A DNA stretch of 64,000 bases from Megachile rotundata (Eukaryota > Arthropoda > Insecta > Hymenoptera > Megachilidae). Positions 13,420 through 29,311 of this stretch are shown here, in pieces. Under the pieces are notes generated by a model, which worked only from the letters and a program-made list of their open reading frames with translations, had not been told where the DNA came from and ran no database searches. A program made the position numbers and the translations under genes. Position 1 is the stretch's first letter, and every line of letters begins with the position of its first letter. The DNA lies in NCBI RefSeq assembly GCF_050947335.1, contig NW_027473695.1, positions 62,001-126,000 on the forward strand. Direction: 5' to 3'.

Positions 13420-15645
13420 TCTAACTCATATTATTAGCCATATTATGCTTATATTATCGATAGAACGACAATTACTATACCTATTACTCTTATTATTATC
13501 AATCTAACTCATATTATTGGATATATTATGCTTATATTATCGAAAGAAGGACAATTACTATACTTGTTACGCTTATTATTATCAATCTAACTCATATTAT
13601 TAGCCATATTATGCTTATATTATTGATAGAAGGACAATTACTATAGCTGTTACTCTTATTATTATCAATCTAACTCATATTATTAGCCATATTATGCTTA
13701 TATGATCGATAGAAAGACACTTACTATACTTGTTACTCTTATTGTTATCAATCTAACTCATATTATTAGCCATATTATGCTTATACGATCGATAGAACGA
13801 GAATTACTATACTTATTACTCTTACTATTATCAATCTAACTCATATTATTAGCCATATTATGCTTATATTATCGATAGAACGACAATTGCTATACTTGTT
13901 ACTCTTACTGTTATCAATCTAACTCATATTATTAGCCACATTATGCTTATATTATCGATAGAACGACAACTACTATACTTGTTACTCTTATTATTATCAA
14001 TCTAACTCATATTATTAGCCATATTATGCTTATACGATCGATAGAACGACAATTACTATACTTATTACTCTTATTATTATCAATCTAACTCATATTATTA
14101 ACCATATTATGCAGATATGATCGATAGAACGACAATTACTATACATATTACTCTTACTATTATCAATCTAACTCATATTATTAGCCATATTATGCTTATA
14201 TTATCGATAGAACGACAATTGCTATACTTGTTACTCTTACTGTTATCAATCTAACTCATATTATTAGCCACATTATGCTTATATGATCGATAGAACGACA
14301 ATTACTATACTTATTACTCTTATTATTATCAATCTAACTCATATTATTAGCCATATTATGCTTATACGATCGATAGCACGACAATTACTATACTTATTAC
14401 TCTTATTATTATCAATCTAACTCATATTATTAACCATATTATGCAGATATGATCGATAGAACGACAAATACTATACATATTACTCTTACTATTATCAATC
14501 TAACTCATATTATTAGCCATATTATGCTTATATTATCGATAGAACGACAATTACTATACTTATTACTCTTACTATTATCAATCTAACTCATATTATTAGC
14601 CATATTATGCTTATACGATCGATAGAACGACAATTACTATACTTATTACTCTTGTTATTATCAATCTAACTCATATTATTAGCCATATTATGCTTATACG
14701 ATCGATAGAACGACAATTACTATACTTATTACTCTTATTATTATCAATCTAACTCATATTATTAACCATATTATGCAGATATGATCGATAGAACGACAAT
14801 TACTATACATATTACTCTTACTATTATCAATATAACTCATATTATTAGCCATATTATGCTTATATGATCGATAGAACGACAATTACTATACTTATTACGC
14901 TTATTATTATCAATCTAACTCATATTATTAGCCATATTATGCAGATATGATCGATAGAACGACAATTACTATACTTAGTACTCTTACTATTATCAATCTA
15001 ACTCATATTATTAGCCATATTATGCTTATATTATCGATAGAACGACATTTGCTATACTTGTTACTCTTACTGTTATCAATCTAACTCATATTATTAGCCA
15101 CATTATGCTTATATGATCGATTGAACGACAATTACTATACTTATTACTCTTACTATTATCAATCTAACTCATATTATTAGCCATATTATGCTTATATGAT
15201 CGATAGTACGACAATTACTATACTTATTACTCTTATTATTATCAATCTAACTCATATTATTTCCATATTATGCAGATATGATCGATAGAACGACAATTAC
15301 TATACTTACTACTCTTACTATTATCAATCTAACTCATATTATTAGCCATATTATGCTTATATTATCGATAGAACGACAATTACTATACTTGTTACTCTTA
15401 TTATTATCAATCTAACTCATATTATTAGCCATATTATGCTTATATGATCGATAGAACGACAATTACTATACTTATTACTCTTATTATTATCAATCTAACT
15501 CATATTATTAGCCATATTATGCTTATACGATCGATAGCACGACAATTACTATACTTATTACTCTTATTATTATCAATCTAACTCATATTATTAACCATAT
15601 TATGCAGATATGATCGATAGAACGACAATTACTATACATATTACT
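13420..15645. repeat. 28-mer nested repeat, copy 1 (offset 2323 bp)
   Basis: The unique TTGGATATATTATGC variant at 13519 recurs at 15842, and ACTCTTGTTATT at 14648 recurs at 16971, both +2323 (28 monomers minus one base). One private change is GAACGAGAATT near 13801 against GAACGACAATT in the partner. Upstream of about 13420 the two diverge. Confidence 0.9.
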
Positions 15646-15742
15646 CTTATTATTATCAATCTAACTCATATTATTAACCATATTATGCAGATATGATCGA
15701 TAGAACGACAAATACTATACATATTACTCTTACTATTATCAA

Positions 15743-17968
15743 TCTAACTCATATTATTAGCCATATTATGCTTATATTATCGATAGAACGACAATTACTA
15801 TACCTATTACTCTTATTATTATCAATCTAACTCATATTATTGGATATATTATGCTTATATTATCGAAAGAAGGACAATTACTATACTTGTTACGCTTATT
15901 ATTATCAATCTAACTCATATTATTAGCCATATTATGCTTATATTATTGATAGAAGGACAATTACTATAGCTGTTACTCTTATTATTATCAATCTAACTCA
16001 TATTATTAGCCATATTATGCTTATATGATCGATAGAAAGACACTTACTATACTTGTTACTCTTATTGTTATCAATCTAACTCATATTATTAGCCATATTA
16101 TGCTTATACGATCGATAGAACGACAATTACTATACTTATTACTCTTACTATTATCAATCTAACTCATATTATTAGCCATATTATGCTTATATTATCGATA
16201 GAACGACAATTGCTATACTTGTTACTCTTACTGTTATCAATCTAACTCATATTATTAGCCACATTATGCTTATATTATCGATAGAACGACAACTACTATA
16301 CTTGTTACTCTTATTATTATCAATCTAACTCATATTATTAGCCATATTATGCTTATACGATCGATAGAACGACAATTACTATACTTATTACTCTTATTAT
16401 TATCAATCTAACTCATATTATTAACCATATTATGCAGATATGATCGATAGAACGACAATTACTATACATATTACTCTTACTATTATCAATCTAACTCATA
16501 TTATTAGCCATATTATGCTTATATTATCGATAGAACGACAATTGCTATACTTGTTACTCTTACTGTTATCAATCTAACTCATATTATTAGCCACATTATG
16601 CTTATATGATCGATAGAACGACAATTACTATACTTATTACTCTTATTATTATCAATCTAACTCATATTATTAGCCATATTATGCTTATACGATCGATAGC
16701 ACGACAATTACTATACTTATTACTCTTATTATTATCAATCTAACTCATATTATTAACCATATTATGCAGATATGATCGATAGAACGACAAATACTATACA
16801 TATTACTCTTACTATTATCAATCTAACTCATATTATTAGCCATATTATGCTTATATTATCGATAGAACGACAATTACTATACTTATTACTCTTACTATTA
16901 TCAATCTAACTCATATTATTAGCCATATTATGCTTATACGATCGATAGAACGACAATTACTATACTTATTACTCTTGTTATTATCAATCTAACTCATATT
17001 ATTAGCCATATTATGCTTATACGATCGATAGAACGACAATTACTATACTTATTACTCTTATTATTATCAATCTAACTCATATTATTAACCATATTATGCA
17101 GATATGATCGATAGAACGACAATTACTATACATATTACTCTTACTATTATCAATATAACTCATATTATTAGCCATATTATGCTTATATGATCGATAGAAC
17201 GACAATTACTATACTTATTACGCTTATTATTATCAATCTAACTCATATTATTAGCCATATTATGCAGATATGATCGATAGAACGACAATTACTATACTTA
17301 GTACTCTTACTATTATCAATCTAACTCATATTATTAGCCATATTATGCTTATATTATCGATAGAACGACATTTGCTATACTTGTTACTCTTACTGTTATC
17401 AATCTAACTCATATTATTAGCCACATTATGCTTATATGATCGATTGAACGACAATTACTATACTTATTACTCTTACTATTATCAATCTAACTCATATTAT
17501 TAGCCATATTATGCTTATATGATCGATAGTACGACAATTACTATACTTATTACTCTTATTATTATCAATCTAACTCATATTATTTCCATATTATGCAGAT
17601 ATGATCGATAGAACGACAATTACTATACTTACTACTCTTACTATTATCAATCTAACTCATATTATTAGCCATATTATGCTTATATTATCGATAGAACGAC
17701 AATTACTATACTTGTTACTCTTATTATTATCAATCTAACTCATATTATTAGCCATATTATGCTTATATGATCGATAGAACGACAATTACTATACTTATTA
17801 CTCTTATTATTATCAATCTAACTCATATTATTAGCCATATTATGCTTATACGATCGATAGCACGACAATTACTATACTTATTACTCTTATTATTATCAAT
17901 CTAACTCATATTATTAACCATATTATGCAGATATGATCGATAGAACGACAATTACTATACATATTACT
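15743..17968. repeat. 28-mer nested repeat, copy 2 (offset 2323 bp)
   Basis: Tandem partner of 13420-15645, sharing the GGATATATT, GAAGGACAATT, TACGATCG and TACTTAGTACTC variant monomers in the same order. Divergence begins near 17968, where the partner has TACATATTACTCTTATTATT and this copy has TACATATTACTCTTACTATT. Confidence 0.9.
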
Positions 17969-20518
17969 CTTACTATTATCAATCTAACTCATATTATTAG
18001 CCATATTATGCTTATATTATCGATAGAACGACAATTACTATACTTATTACTCTTACTATTATCAATCTAACTCATATTATTAGCCATATTATGCTTATAT
18101 GATCGATAGAACGACAATTACTATACTTATTACTCTTACTATTATCAATCTAACTCACATTATTAGCCATATTGTGCTTATATTATCGATAGAACGACAA
18201 TTACTATACTGGTTACTCTTATTATTATCAATCTAACTCATATTATTGGCCATATTATGTGGATATGATCGATAGGACGACAATTACTATACTCATTACT
18301 CTTATTATTATCAAACTAACCCATATTATTAACCATATTATGCAGATATGATCGATAGAGCGACAATTACTATACTTATTGCTCTTACTATTATCAATCT
18401 AACTCATATTATTAGCCATATTATGCTTATATTATCGATAGAGCGACAATTACTATACTTGTTACTCTTATTATTATCAATCTAACTCATATTATTAGCC
18501 ATATTATGCTTATATGATCGATAGAGCGACAATTTCTATACTTATTACTCTTATTATTATCAATCTAACTCATATTATTGGCCATATTATGTGGACATGA
18601 TCGATAGGACGACAATTACTATACTCATTACTCTTATTATTATCAAACTAACTCATATTATTAACCATATTATGCAGATATGATCGATAGATCGACAATT
18701 ACTATACTTATTACTCTTACTATTATCAATCTAACTCATATTATTAGCCATATTATGCTTATATGATCGATAGAACGACAATTACTATACTTGTTACTCT
18801 TATTATTATCAATCTAACTCATATTATTTCCATATTATGCAGATATGATCGATAGAACGACAATTACTATACTTATTACTCTTACTATTATCAATCTAAC
18901 TCATATTATTAGCCATATTATGCTTATATTATCGATAGAACGACAATTACTATACCTGTTACTCTTATTATTATCAATCTAACTCATATTATTAGCCATA
19001 TTATGCTTATATGATCGATAGAACGACAATTACTATACTTATTACTCTTACTATTATCAATCTAACTCATATTATTAACCATATTATGCAGATATGATCG
19101 ATAGATCGACAATTACTATACTTATTACTCTTACTATTATCAATTTAACTCATATTATTAGCCATATTATGCTTATATGATCGATAGAACGACAATTACT
19201 ATACTTGTTACTCTTATTATTATCAATCTAACTCATATTATTTCCATATTATGCAGATATGATCGATAGAACGACAATTACTATACTTATTACTCTTACT
19301 ATTATCAATCTAACTCATACTATTAGCCATATTATGCTTATATTATCGATGGAACGACAATTACTATACTTGTTACTCTCATTATTATCAATCTAACTCA
19401 TATCATTAGCCATATTATGCTTATATGATCGATAGAACGACAATTACTATACCTATTACTCTTATTATTAACAATCTAACTCATATTATTGGCCATATTA
19501 TGCTTATATTATCGAAAGAAGGACAATTACTATACTTGTTACGCTTATTATTATCAATCTAACTCATATTATTAGCCATATTATGCTTATATTATTGATA
19601 GAAGGACAATTACTATAGCTGTTACTCTTATTATTATCAATCTAACTCATATTATTAGCCATATTATGCTTATATGATCGATAGAAAGACACTTACTATA
19701 CTTGTTACTCTTATTGTTATCAATCTAACTCATATTATTGGCCATATTATGTGGATATGATCGATAGGACGACAATTACTATACTTATTACTCTTATTAT
19801 TATCAATCTTTCTCATATTATTAGCCATATTATGCTTATATTATTGATAGAAGGACAATTACTATAGTTGTTACTCTTATTATTATCAATCTAACTCATA
19901 TTATTAGCCATATTATGCTTATATGATCGATAGAAAGACAATTACTATACTTGTTACTCTTATTATTATCAATCTAACTCATATTATTGGCCATATTATG
20001 TGGATATGATCGATTGAACGACAATTACTATACTTATTACTCTTATTGTTATCAATCTAACTCATATTATTGGCCATATTATGTGGATATGATCGATAGG
20101 ACGACAATTACTATACTCATTACTCTTATTATTATCAATCTAACTCATACTATTAACCATATTATGCTTATATTATCGATAGAACGGCAATTGCTATACT
20201 TGTTACGCTTATTGTTATCAATCTAACTCATATTATTAGCCATATTATGCTTATATTATTGATAGAAGGACAATTACTATAGTTGTTACTCTTATTATTA
20301 TCAATCTAACTCATATTATTGGCCATATTATGTAGATATGATCGATTGAACGACAATTACTATACTTATTACTCTTATTGTTATCAATCTAACTCATATT
20401 ATTGGCCATATTATGTGGATATGATCGATAGGACGACAATTACTATACTTATTACTCTTACTATTATCAATCTAACTCATATTATTAGCCATATTATGCT
20501 TATATTATCGATAGAACG

Positions 20519-21177
20519 ACAATTACTATACTTATTACTCTTACTATTATCAATCTAACTCATATTATTAGCCATATTATGCTTATACGATCGATAGAAC
20601 GACAATTACTATACTTATTACTCTTGTTATTATCAATCTAACTCATATTATTAGCCATATTATGCTTATACGATCGATAGAACGACAATTACTATACTTA
20701 TTACTCTTATTATTATCAATCTAACTCATATTATTAACCATATTATGCAGATATGATCGATAGAACGACAATTACTATACATATTACTCTTACTATTATC
20801 AATATAACTCATATTATTAGCCATATTATGCTTATATGATCGATAGAACGACAATTACTATACTTATTACGCTTATTATTATCAATCTAACTCATATTAT
20901 TAGCCATATTATGCAGATATGATCGATAGAACGACAATTACTATACTTATTACTCTTACTATTATCAATCTAACTCATATTATTAGCCATATTATGCTTA
21001 TATTATCGATAGAACGACAATTACTCTACTTGTTACTCTTATTATTATCAATCTAACTCATATTATTAGCCATATTATGCTTATATGATCGATAGAACGA
21101 CAATTACTATACTTATTACGCTTATTATTATCAATCTAACTCATATTATTAGCCATATTATGCTTATACGATCGATA
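20519..21177. repeat. Eight-monomer joint between the two 106-mer copies
   Basis: This stretch is not shared with the equivalent place after copy 2. Its first part matches monomers around 14530-14990 in order (ACTCTTGTTATT here at 20620 against 14648). The second part carries TACTCTACTTGTTACTC and TATTACGCTTATTATT monomers like those near 35781 and 51286. It looks like a patchwork formed when the large duplication was made or repaired. Confidence 0.75.
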
Positions 21178-24100
21178 GAACGACAATTACTATACTTATT
21201 TCTCTTATTAGTATCAATCTAACTCGTATTATTAACCATATTATGCAGATATGATCGATAGAACGACAATTACTATACATATTACTCTTACTATTATCAA
21301 TCTAACTCATATTATTAGCCATATTATGCTTATATTATCGATAGAACGACAATTGCTATACTTGTTACTCTTACTGTTATCAATCTAACTCATATTATTA
21401 GCCACATTATGCTTATATGATCGATAGAATGACAATTACTATACTTATTACTCTTACTATTATCAATCTAACTCATATTATTAGCCATATTATGCATATA
21501 TTATCGATAGAACGACAATTGCTATACTTGTTACTCTTACTGTTATCAATCTAACTCATATTATTAGCCACATTATGCTTATATGATCGATTGAACGACA
21601 ATTACTATACTTATTACTCTTACTATTATCAATCTAACTCATATTATTAGCCATATTATGCTTATATGATCGATAGTACGACAATTACTATACTTATTAC
21701 GCTTATTATTATCAATCTAACTCATATTATTTCCATATTATGCAGATATGATCGATAGAACGACAATTACTATACTTATTACTCTTACTATTATCAATCT
21801 AACTCATATTATTAGCCATATTATGCTTATATTATCGATAGAACGACAATTACTATACTTATTACTCTTACTATTATCAATCTAACTCATATTATTAGCC
21901 ATATTATGCTTATATGATCGATAGAACGACAATTTCTATACTCATTACTCTTATTATTATCAAACTAACTCATATTATTAGCCATATTATGCTTATATTA
22001 TCGATAGAACGACAATTGCTATACTTGTTACTCTTACTGTTATCAATCTAACTCATATTATTAGCCATATTATGCTTATATGATCGATAGAACGACAATT
22101 ACTATACTTGTTACTCTTATTATTATCAATCTAACTTATATTATTTCCATATTATGCAGATATGATCGATAGAACGACAATTACTATACTTATTACTCTT
22201 ACTATTATCAATCTAACTCATATTATTAGCCATATTATGCTTATATTATCGATAGAACGACAATTACTATACCTATTACTCTTATTATTATCAATCTAAC
22301 TCATATTATTGGATATATTATGCTTATATTATCGAAAGAAGGACAATTACTATACTTGTTACGCTTATTATTATCAATCTAACTCATATTATTAGCCATA
22401 TTATGCTTATATTATTGATAGAAGGACAATTACTATAGCTGTTACTCTTATTATTATCAATCTAACTCATATTATTAGCCATATTATGCTTATATGATCG
22501 ATAGAAAGACACTTACTATACTTGTTACTCTTATTGTTATCAATCTAACTCATATTATTAGCCATATTATGCTTATACGATCGATAGAACGAGAATTACT
22601 ATACTTATTACTCTTACTATTATCAATCTAACTCATATTATTAGCCATATTATGCTTATATTATCGATAGAACGACAATTGCTATACTTGTTACTCTTAC
22701 TGTTATCAATCTAACTCATATTATTAGCCACATTATGCTTATATTATCGATAGAACGACAACTACTATACTTGTTACTCTTATTATTATCAATCTAACTC
22801 ATATTATTAGCCATATTATGCTTATACGATCGATAGAACGACAATTACTATACTTATTACTCTTATTATTATCAATCTAACTCATATTATTAACCATATT
22901 ATGCAGATATGATCGATAGAACGACAATTACTATACATATTACTCTTACTATTATCAATCTAACTCATATTATTAGCCATATTATGCTTATATTATCGAT
23001 AGAACGACAATTGCTATACTTGTTACTCTTACTGTTATCAATCTAACTCATATTATTAGCCACATTATGCTTATATGATCGATAGAACGACAATTACTAT
23101 ACTTATTACTCTTATTATTATCAATCTAACTCATATTATTAGCCATATTATGCTTATACGATCGATAGCACGACAATTACTATACTTATTACTCTTATTA
23201 TTATCAATCTAACTCATATTATTAACCATATTATGCAGATATGATCGATAGAACGACAAATACTATACATATTACTCTTACTATTATCAATCTAACTCAT
23301 ATTATTAGCCATATTATGCTTATATTATCGATAGAACGACAATTACTATACTTATTACTCTTACTATTATCAATCTAACTCATATTATTAGCCATATTAT
23401 GCTTATACGATCGATAGAACGACAATTACTATACTTATTACTCTTGTTATTATCAATCTAACTCATATTATTAGCCATATTATGCTTATACGATCGATAG
23501 AACGACAATTACTATACTTATTACTCTTATTATTATCAATCTAACTCATATTATTAACCATATTATGCAGATATGATCGATAGAACGACAATTACTATAC
23601 ATATTACTCTTACTATTATCAATATAACTCATATTATTAGCCATATTATGCTTATATGATCGATAGAACGACAATTACTATACTTATTACGCTTATTATT
23701 ATCAATCTAACTCATATTATTAGCCATATTATGCAGATATGATCGATAGAACGACAATTACTATACTTAGTACTCTTACTATTATCAATCTAACTCATAT
23801 TATTAGCCATATTATGCTTATATTATCGATAGAACGACATTTGCTATACTTGTTACTCTTACTGTTATCAATCTAACTCATATTATTAGCCACATTATGC
23901 TTATATGATCGATTGAACGACAATTACTATACTTATTACTCTTACTATTATCAATCTAACTCATATTATTAGCCATATTATGCTTATATGATCGATAGTA
24001 CGACAATTACTATACTTATTACTCTTATTATTATCAATCTAACTCATATTATTTCCATATTATGCAGATATGATCGATAGAACGACAATTACTATACTTA

Positions 24101-27100
24101 CTACTCTTACTATTATCAATCTAACTCATATTATTAGCCATATTATGCTTATATTATCGATAGAACGACAATTACTATACTTGTTACTCTTATTATTATC
24201 AATCTAACTCATATTATTAGCCATATTATGCTTATATGATCGATAGAACGACAATTACTATACTTATTACTCTTATTATTATCAATCTAACTCATATTAT
24301 TAGCCATATTATGCTTATACGATCGATAGCACGACAATTACTATACTTATTACTCTTATTATTATCAATCTAACTCATATTATTAACCATATTATGCAGA
24401 TATGATCGATAGAACGACAATTACTATACATATTACTCTTATTATTATCAATCTAACTCATATTATTAACCATATTATGCAGATATGATCGATAGAACGA
24501 CAAATACTATACATATTACTCTTACTATTATCAATCTAACTCATATTATTAGCCATATTATGCTTATATTATCGATAGAACGACAATTACTATACCTATT
24601 ACTCTTATTATTATCAATCTAACTCATATTATTGGATATATTATGCTTATATTATCGAAAGAAGGACAATTACTATACTTGTTACGCTTATTATTATCAA
24701 TCTAACTCATATTATTAGCCATATTATGCTTATATTATTGATAGAAGGACAATTACTATAGCTGTTACTCTTATTATTATCAATCTAACTCATATTATTA
24801 GCCATATTATGCTTATATGATCGATAGAAAGACACTTACTATACTTGTTACTCTTATTGTTATCAATCTAACTCATATTATTAGCCATATTATGCTTATA
24901 CGATCGATAGAACGACAATTACTATACTTATTACTCTTACTATTATCAATCTAACTCATATTATTAGCCATATTATGCTTATATTATCGATAGAACGACA
25001 ATTGCTATACTTGTTACTCTTACTGTTATCAATCTAACTCATATTATTAGCCACATTATGCTTATATTATCGATAGAACGACAACTACTATACTTGTTAC
25101 TCTTATTATTATCAATCTAACTCATATTATTAGCCATATTATGCTTATACGACCGATAGAACGACAATTACTATACTTATTACTCTTATTATTATCAATC
25201 TAACTCATATTATTAACCATATTATGCAGATATGATCGATAGAACGACAATTACTATACATATTACTCTTACTATTATCAATCTAACTCATATTATTAGC
25301 CATATTATGCTTATATTATCGATAGAACGACAATTGCTATACTTGTTACTCTTACTGTTATCAATCTAACTCATATTATTAGCCACATTATGCTTATATG
25401 ATCGATAGAACGACAATTACTATACTTATTACTCTTATTATTATCAATCTAACTCATATTATTAGCCATATTATGCTTATACGATCGATAGCACGACAAT
25501 TACTATACTTATTACTCTTATTATTATCAATCTAACTCATATTATTAACCATATTATGCAGATATGATCGATAGAACGACAAATACTATACATATTACTC
25601 TTACTATTATCAATCTAACTCATATTATTAGCCATATTATGCTTATATTATCGATAGAACGACAATTACTATACTTATTACTCTTACTATTATCAATCTA
25701 ACTCATATTATTAGCCATATTATGCTTATACGATCGATAGAACGACAATTACTATACTTATTACTCTTGTTATTATCAATCTAACTCATATTATTAGCCA
25801 TATTATGCTTATACGATCGATAGAACGACAATTACTATACTTATTACTCTTATTATTATCAATCTAACTCATATTATTAACCATATTATGCAGATATGAT
25901 CGATAGAACGACAATTACTATACATATTACTCTTACTATTATCAATATAACTCATATTATTAGCCATATTATGCTTATATGATCGATAGAACGACAATTA
26001 CTATACTTATTACGCTTATTATTATCAATCTAACTCATATTATTAGCCATATTATGCAGATATGATCGATAGAACGACAATTACTATACTTAGTACTCTT
26101 ACTATTATCAATCTAACTCATATTATTAGCCATATTATGCTTATATTATCGATAGAACGACATTTGCTATACTTGTTACTCTTACTGTTATCAATCTAAC
26201 TCATATTATTAGCCACATTATGCTTATATGATCGATTGAACGACAATTACTATACTTATTACTCTTACTATTATCAATCTAACTCATATTATTAGCCATA
26301 TTATGCTTATATGATCGATAGTACGACAATTACTATACTTATTACTCTTATTATTATCAATCTAACTCATATTATTTCCATATTATGCAGATATGATCGA
26401 TAGAACGACAATTACTATACTTACTACTCTTACTATTATCAATCTAACTCATATTATTAGCCATATTATGCTTATATTATCGATAGAACGACAATTACTA
26501 TACTTGTTACTCTTATTATTATCAATCTAACTCATATTATTAGCCATATTATGCTTATATGATCGATAGAACGACAATTACTATACTTATTACTCTTATT
26601 ATTATCAATCTAACTCATATTATTAGCCATATTATGCTTATACGATCGATAGCACGACAATTACTATACTTATTACTCTTATTATTATCAATCTAACTCA
26701 TATTATTAACCATATTATGCAGATATGATCGATAGAACGACAATTACTATACATATTACTCTTACTATTATCAATCTAACTCATATTATTAGCCATATTA
26801 TGCTTATATTATCGATAGAACGACAATTACTATACTTATTACTCTTACTATTATCAATCTAACTCATATTATTAGCCATATTATGCTTATATGATCGATA
26901 GAACGACAATTACTATACTTATTACTCTTACTATTATCAATCTAACTCACATTATTAGCCATATTGTGCTTATATTATCGATAGAACGACAATTACTATA
27001 CTGGTTACTCTTATTATTATCAATCTAACTCATATTATTGGCCATATTATGTGGATATGATCGATAGGACGACAATTACTATACTCATTACTCTTATTAT

Positions 27101-29311
27101 TATCAAACTAACCCATATTATTAACCATATTATGCAGATATGATCGATAGAGCGACAATTACTATACTTATTGCTCTTACTATTATCAATCTAACTCATA
27201 TTATTAGCCATATTATGCTTATATTATCGATAGAGCGACAATTACTATACTTGTTACTCTTATTATTATCAATCTAACTCATATTATTAGCCATATTATG
27301 CTTATATGATCGATAGAGCGACAATTTCTATACTTATTACTCTTATTATTATCAATCTAACTCATATTATTGGCCATATTATGTGGACATGATCGATAGG
27401 ACGACAATTACTATACTCATTACTCTTATTATTATCAAACTAACTCATATTATTAACCATATTATGCAGATATGATCGATAGATCGACAATTACTATACT
27501 TATTACTCTTACTATTATCAATCTAACTCATATTATTAGCCATATTATGCTTATATGATCGATAGAACGACAATTACTATACTTGTTACTCTTATTATTA
27601 TCAATCTAACTCATATTATTTCCATATTATGCAGATATGATCGATAGAACGACAATTACTATACTTATTACTCTTACTATTATCAATCTAACTCATATTA
27701 TTAGCCATATTATGCTTATATTATCGATAGAACGACAATTACTATACCTGTTACTCTTATTATTATCAATCTAACTCATATTATTAGCCATATTATGCTT
27801 ATATGATCGATAGAACGACAATTACTATACTTATTACTCTTACTATTATCAATCTAACTCATATTATTAACCATATTATGCAGATATGATCGATAGATCG
27901 ACAATTACTATACTTATTACTCTTACTATTATCAATTTAACTCATATTATTAGCCATATTATGCTTATATGATCGATAGAACGACAATTACTATACTTGT
28001 TACTCTTATTATTATCAATCTAACTCATATTATTTCCATATTATGCAGATATGATCGATAGAACGACAATTACTATACTTATTACTCTTACTATTATCAA
28101 TCTAACTCATACTATTAGCCATATTATGCTTATATTATCGATGGAACGACAATTACTATACTTGTTACTCTCATTATTATCAATCTAACTCATATCATTA
28201 GCCATATTATGCTTATATGATCGATAGAACGACAATTACTATACCTATTACTCTTATTATTAACAATCTAACTCATATTATTGGCCATATTATGCTTATA
28301 TTATCGAAAGAAGGACAATTACTATACTTGTTACGCTTATTATTATCAATCTAACTCATATTATTAGCCATATTATGCTTATATTATTGATAGAAGGACA
28401 ATTACTATAGCTGTTACTCTTATTATTATCAATCTAACTCATATTATTAGCCATATTATGCTTATATGATCGATAGAAAGACACTTACTATACTTGTTAC
28501 TCTTATTGTTATCAATCTAACTCATATTATTGGCCATATTATGTGGATATGATCGATAGGACGACAATTACTATACTTATTACTCTTATTATTATCAATC
28601 TTTCTCATATTATTAGCCATATTATGCTTATATTATTGATAGAAGGACAATTACTATAGTTGTTACTCTTATTATTATCAATCTAACTCATATTATTAGC
28701 CATATTATGCTTATATGATCGATAGAAAGACAATTACTATACTTGTTACTCTTATTATTATCAATCTAACTCATATTATTGGCCATATTATGTGGATATG
28801 ATCGATTGAACGACAATTACTATACTTATTACTCTTATTGTTATCAATCTAACTCATATTATTGGCCATATTATGTGGATATGATCGATAGGACGACAAT
28901 TACTATACTCATTACTCTTATTATTATCAATCTAACTCATACTATTAACCATATTATGCTTATATTATCGATAGAACGGCAATTGCTATACTTGTTACGC
29001 TTATTGTTATCAATCTAACTCATATTATTAGCCATATTATGCTTATATTATTGATAGAAGGACAATTACTATAGTTGTTACTCTTATTATTATCAATCTA
29101 ACTCATATTATTGGCCATATTATGTAGATATGATCGATTGAACGACAATTACTATACTTATTACTCTTATTGTTATCAATCTAACTCATATTATTGGCCA
29201 TATTATGTGGATATGATCGATAGGACGACAATTACTATACTTATTACTCTTACTATTATCAATCTAACTCATATTATTAGCCATATTATGCTTATATTAT
29301 CGATAGAACGA
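21178..29311. repeat. Array B 106-mer higher-order repeat, copy 2 (offset 8792 bp)
   Basis: Near-identical partner of 12386-20519, with the offset constant at both ends and no net gain or loss over about 8.1 kb. A clear private substitution is GATCGAT at 16361 (T) against GACCGAT at 25153 (C). I compared by landmarks rather than base by base, so other substitutions may exist. This is by far the longest near-perfect duplication in the window, so it is either recent or homogenised. Confidence 0.92.
22212..26760. repeat. Same 28-mer tandem pair inside the second 106-mer copy
   Basis: The nested pair at 13420-17968 is carried over intact at +8792, as about 22212-24437 and 24535-26760. The 2323-bp duplication therefore arose before the 8792-bp duplication, giving a relative order of events. 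Confidence 0.88.

Larger units (their letters stand above)
12386..20519. repeat. Array B 106-mer higher-order repeat, copy 1 (offset 8792 bp)
   Basis: The rare monomer at 12386 (TATTTCTCTTATTAGTATC, then CTCGTATTATTAACC) recurs at 21178, exactly +8792. The rare GAACGAGAATTACT variant at 13801 recurs at 22593, and the GGCCATATTATGTGGATATG blocks at 19987 and 20319 recur at 28779 and 29111. 8792 equals 106 monomers of 83 bp minus six bases, as expected if six are 82-bp variants. The left end is cut by the N gap. Similarity ends near 20519, where copy 1 reads ACAATTACTATACTTATT and copy 2 reads ACAAATGCTATACTTGTT. Confidence 0.93.

Noticed and set aside
20060..20100. Possible mobile-element end: the GGCCATATTATGTGGATATG variant looked distinct.
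   Set aside because: It is a point-variant class of the 83-bp monomer in unbroken register, with no terminal inverted repeats or target-site duplication.
19987..20558. Two 79-codon open frames (19987-20226 and 20319-20558), repeated at 28779-29018 and 29111-29350.
   Set aside because: They are three rotated frames of the 83-bp monomer joined, made possible by GTGGATATG variants. The pairs at +8792 are block copies. No start context, domain or conservation beyond the repeat.
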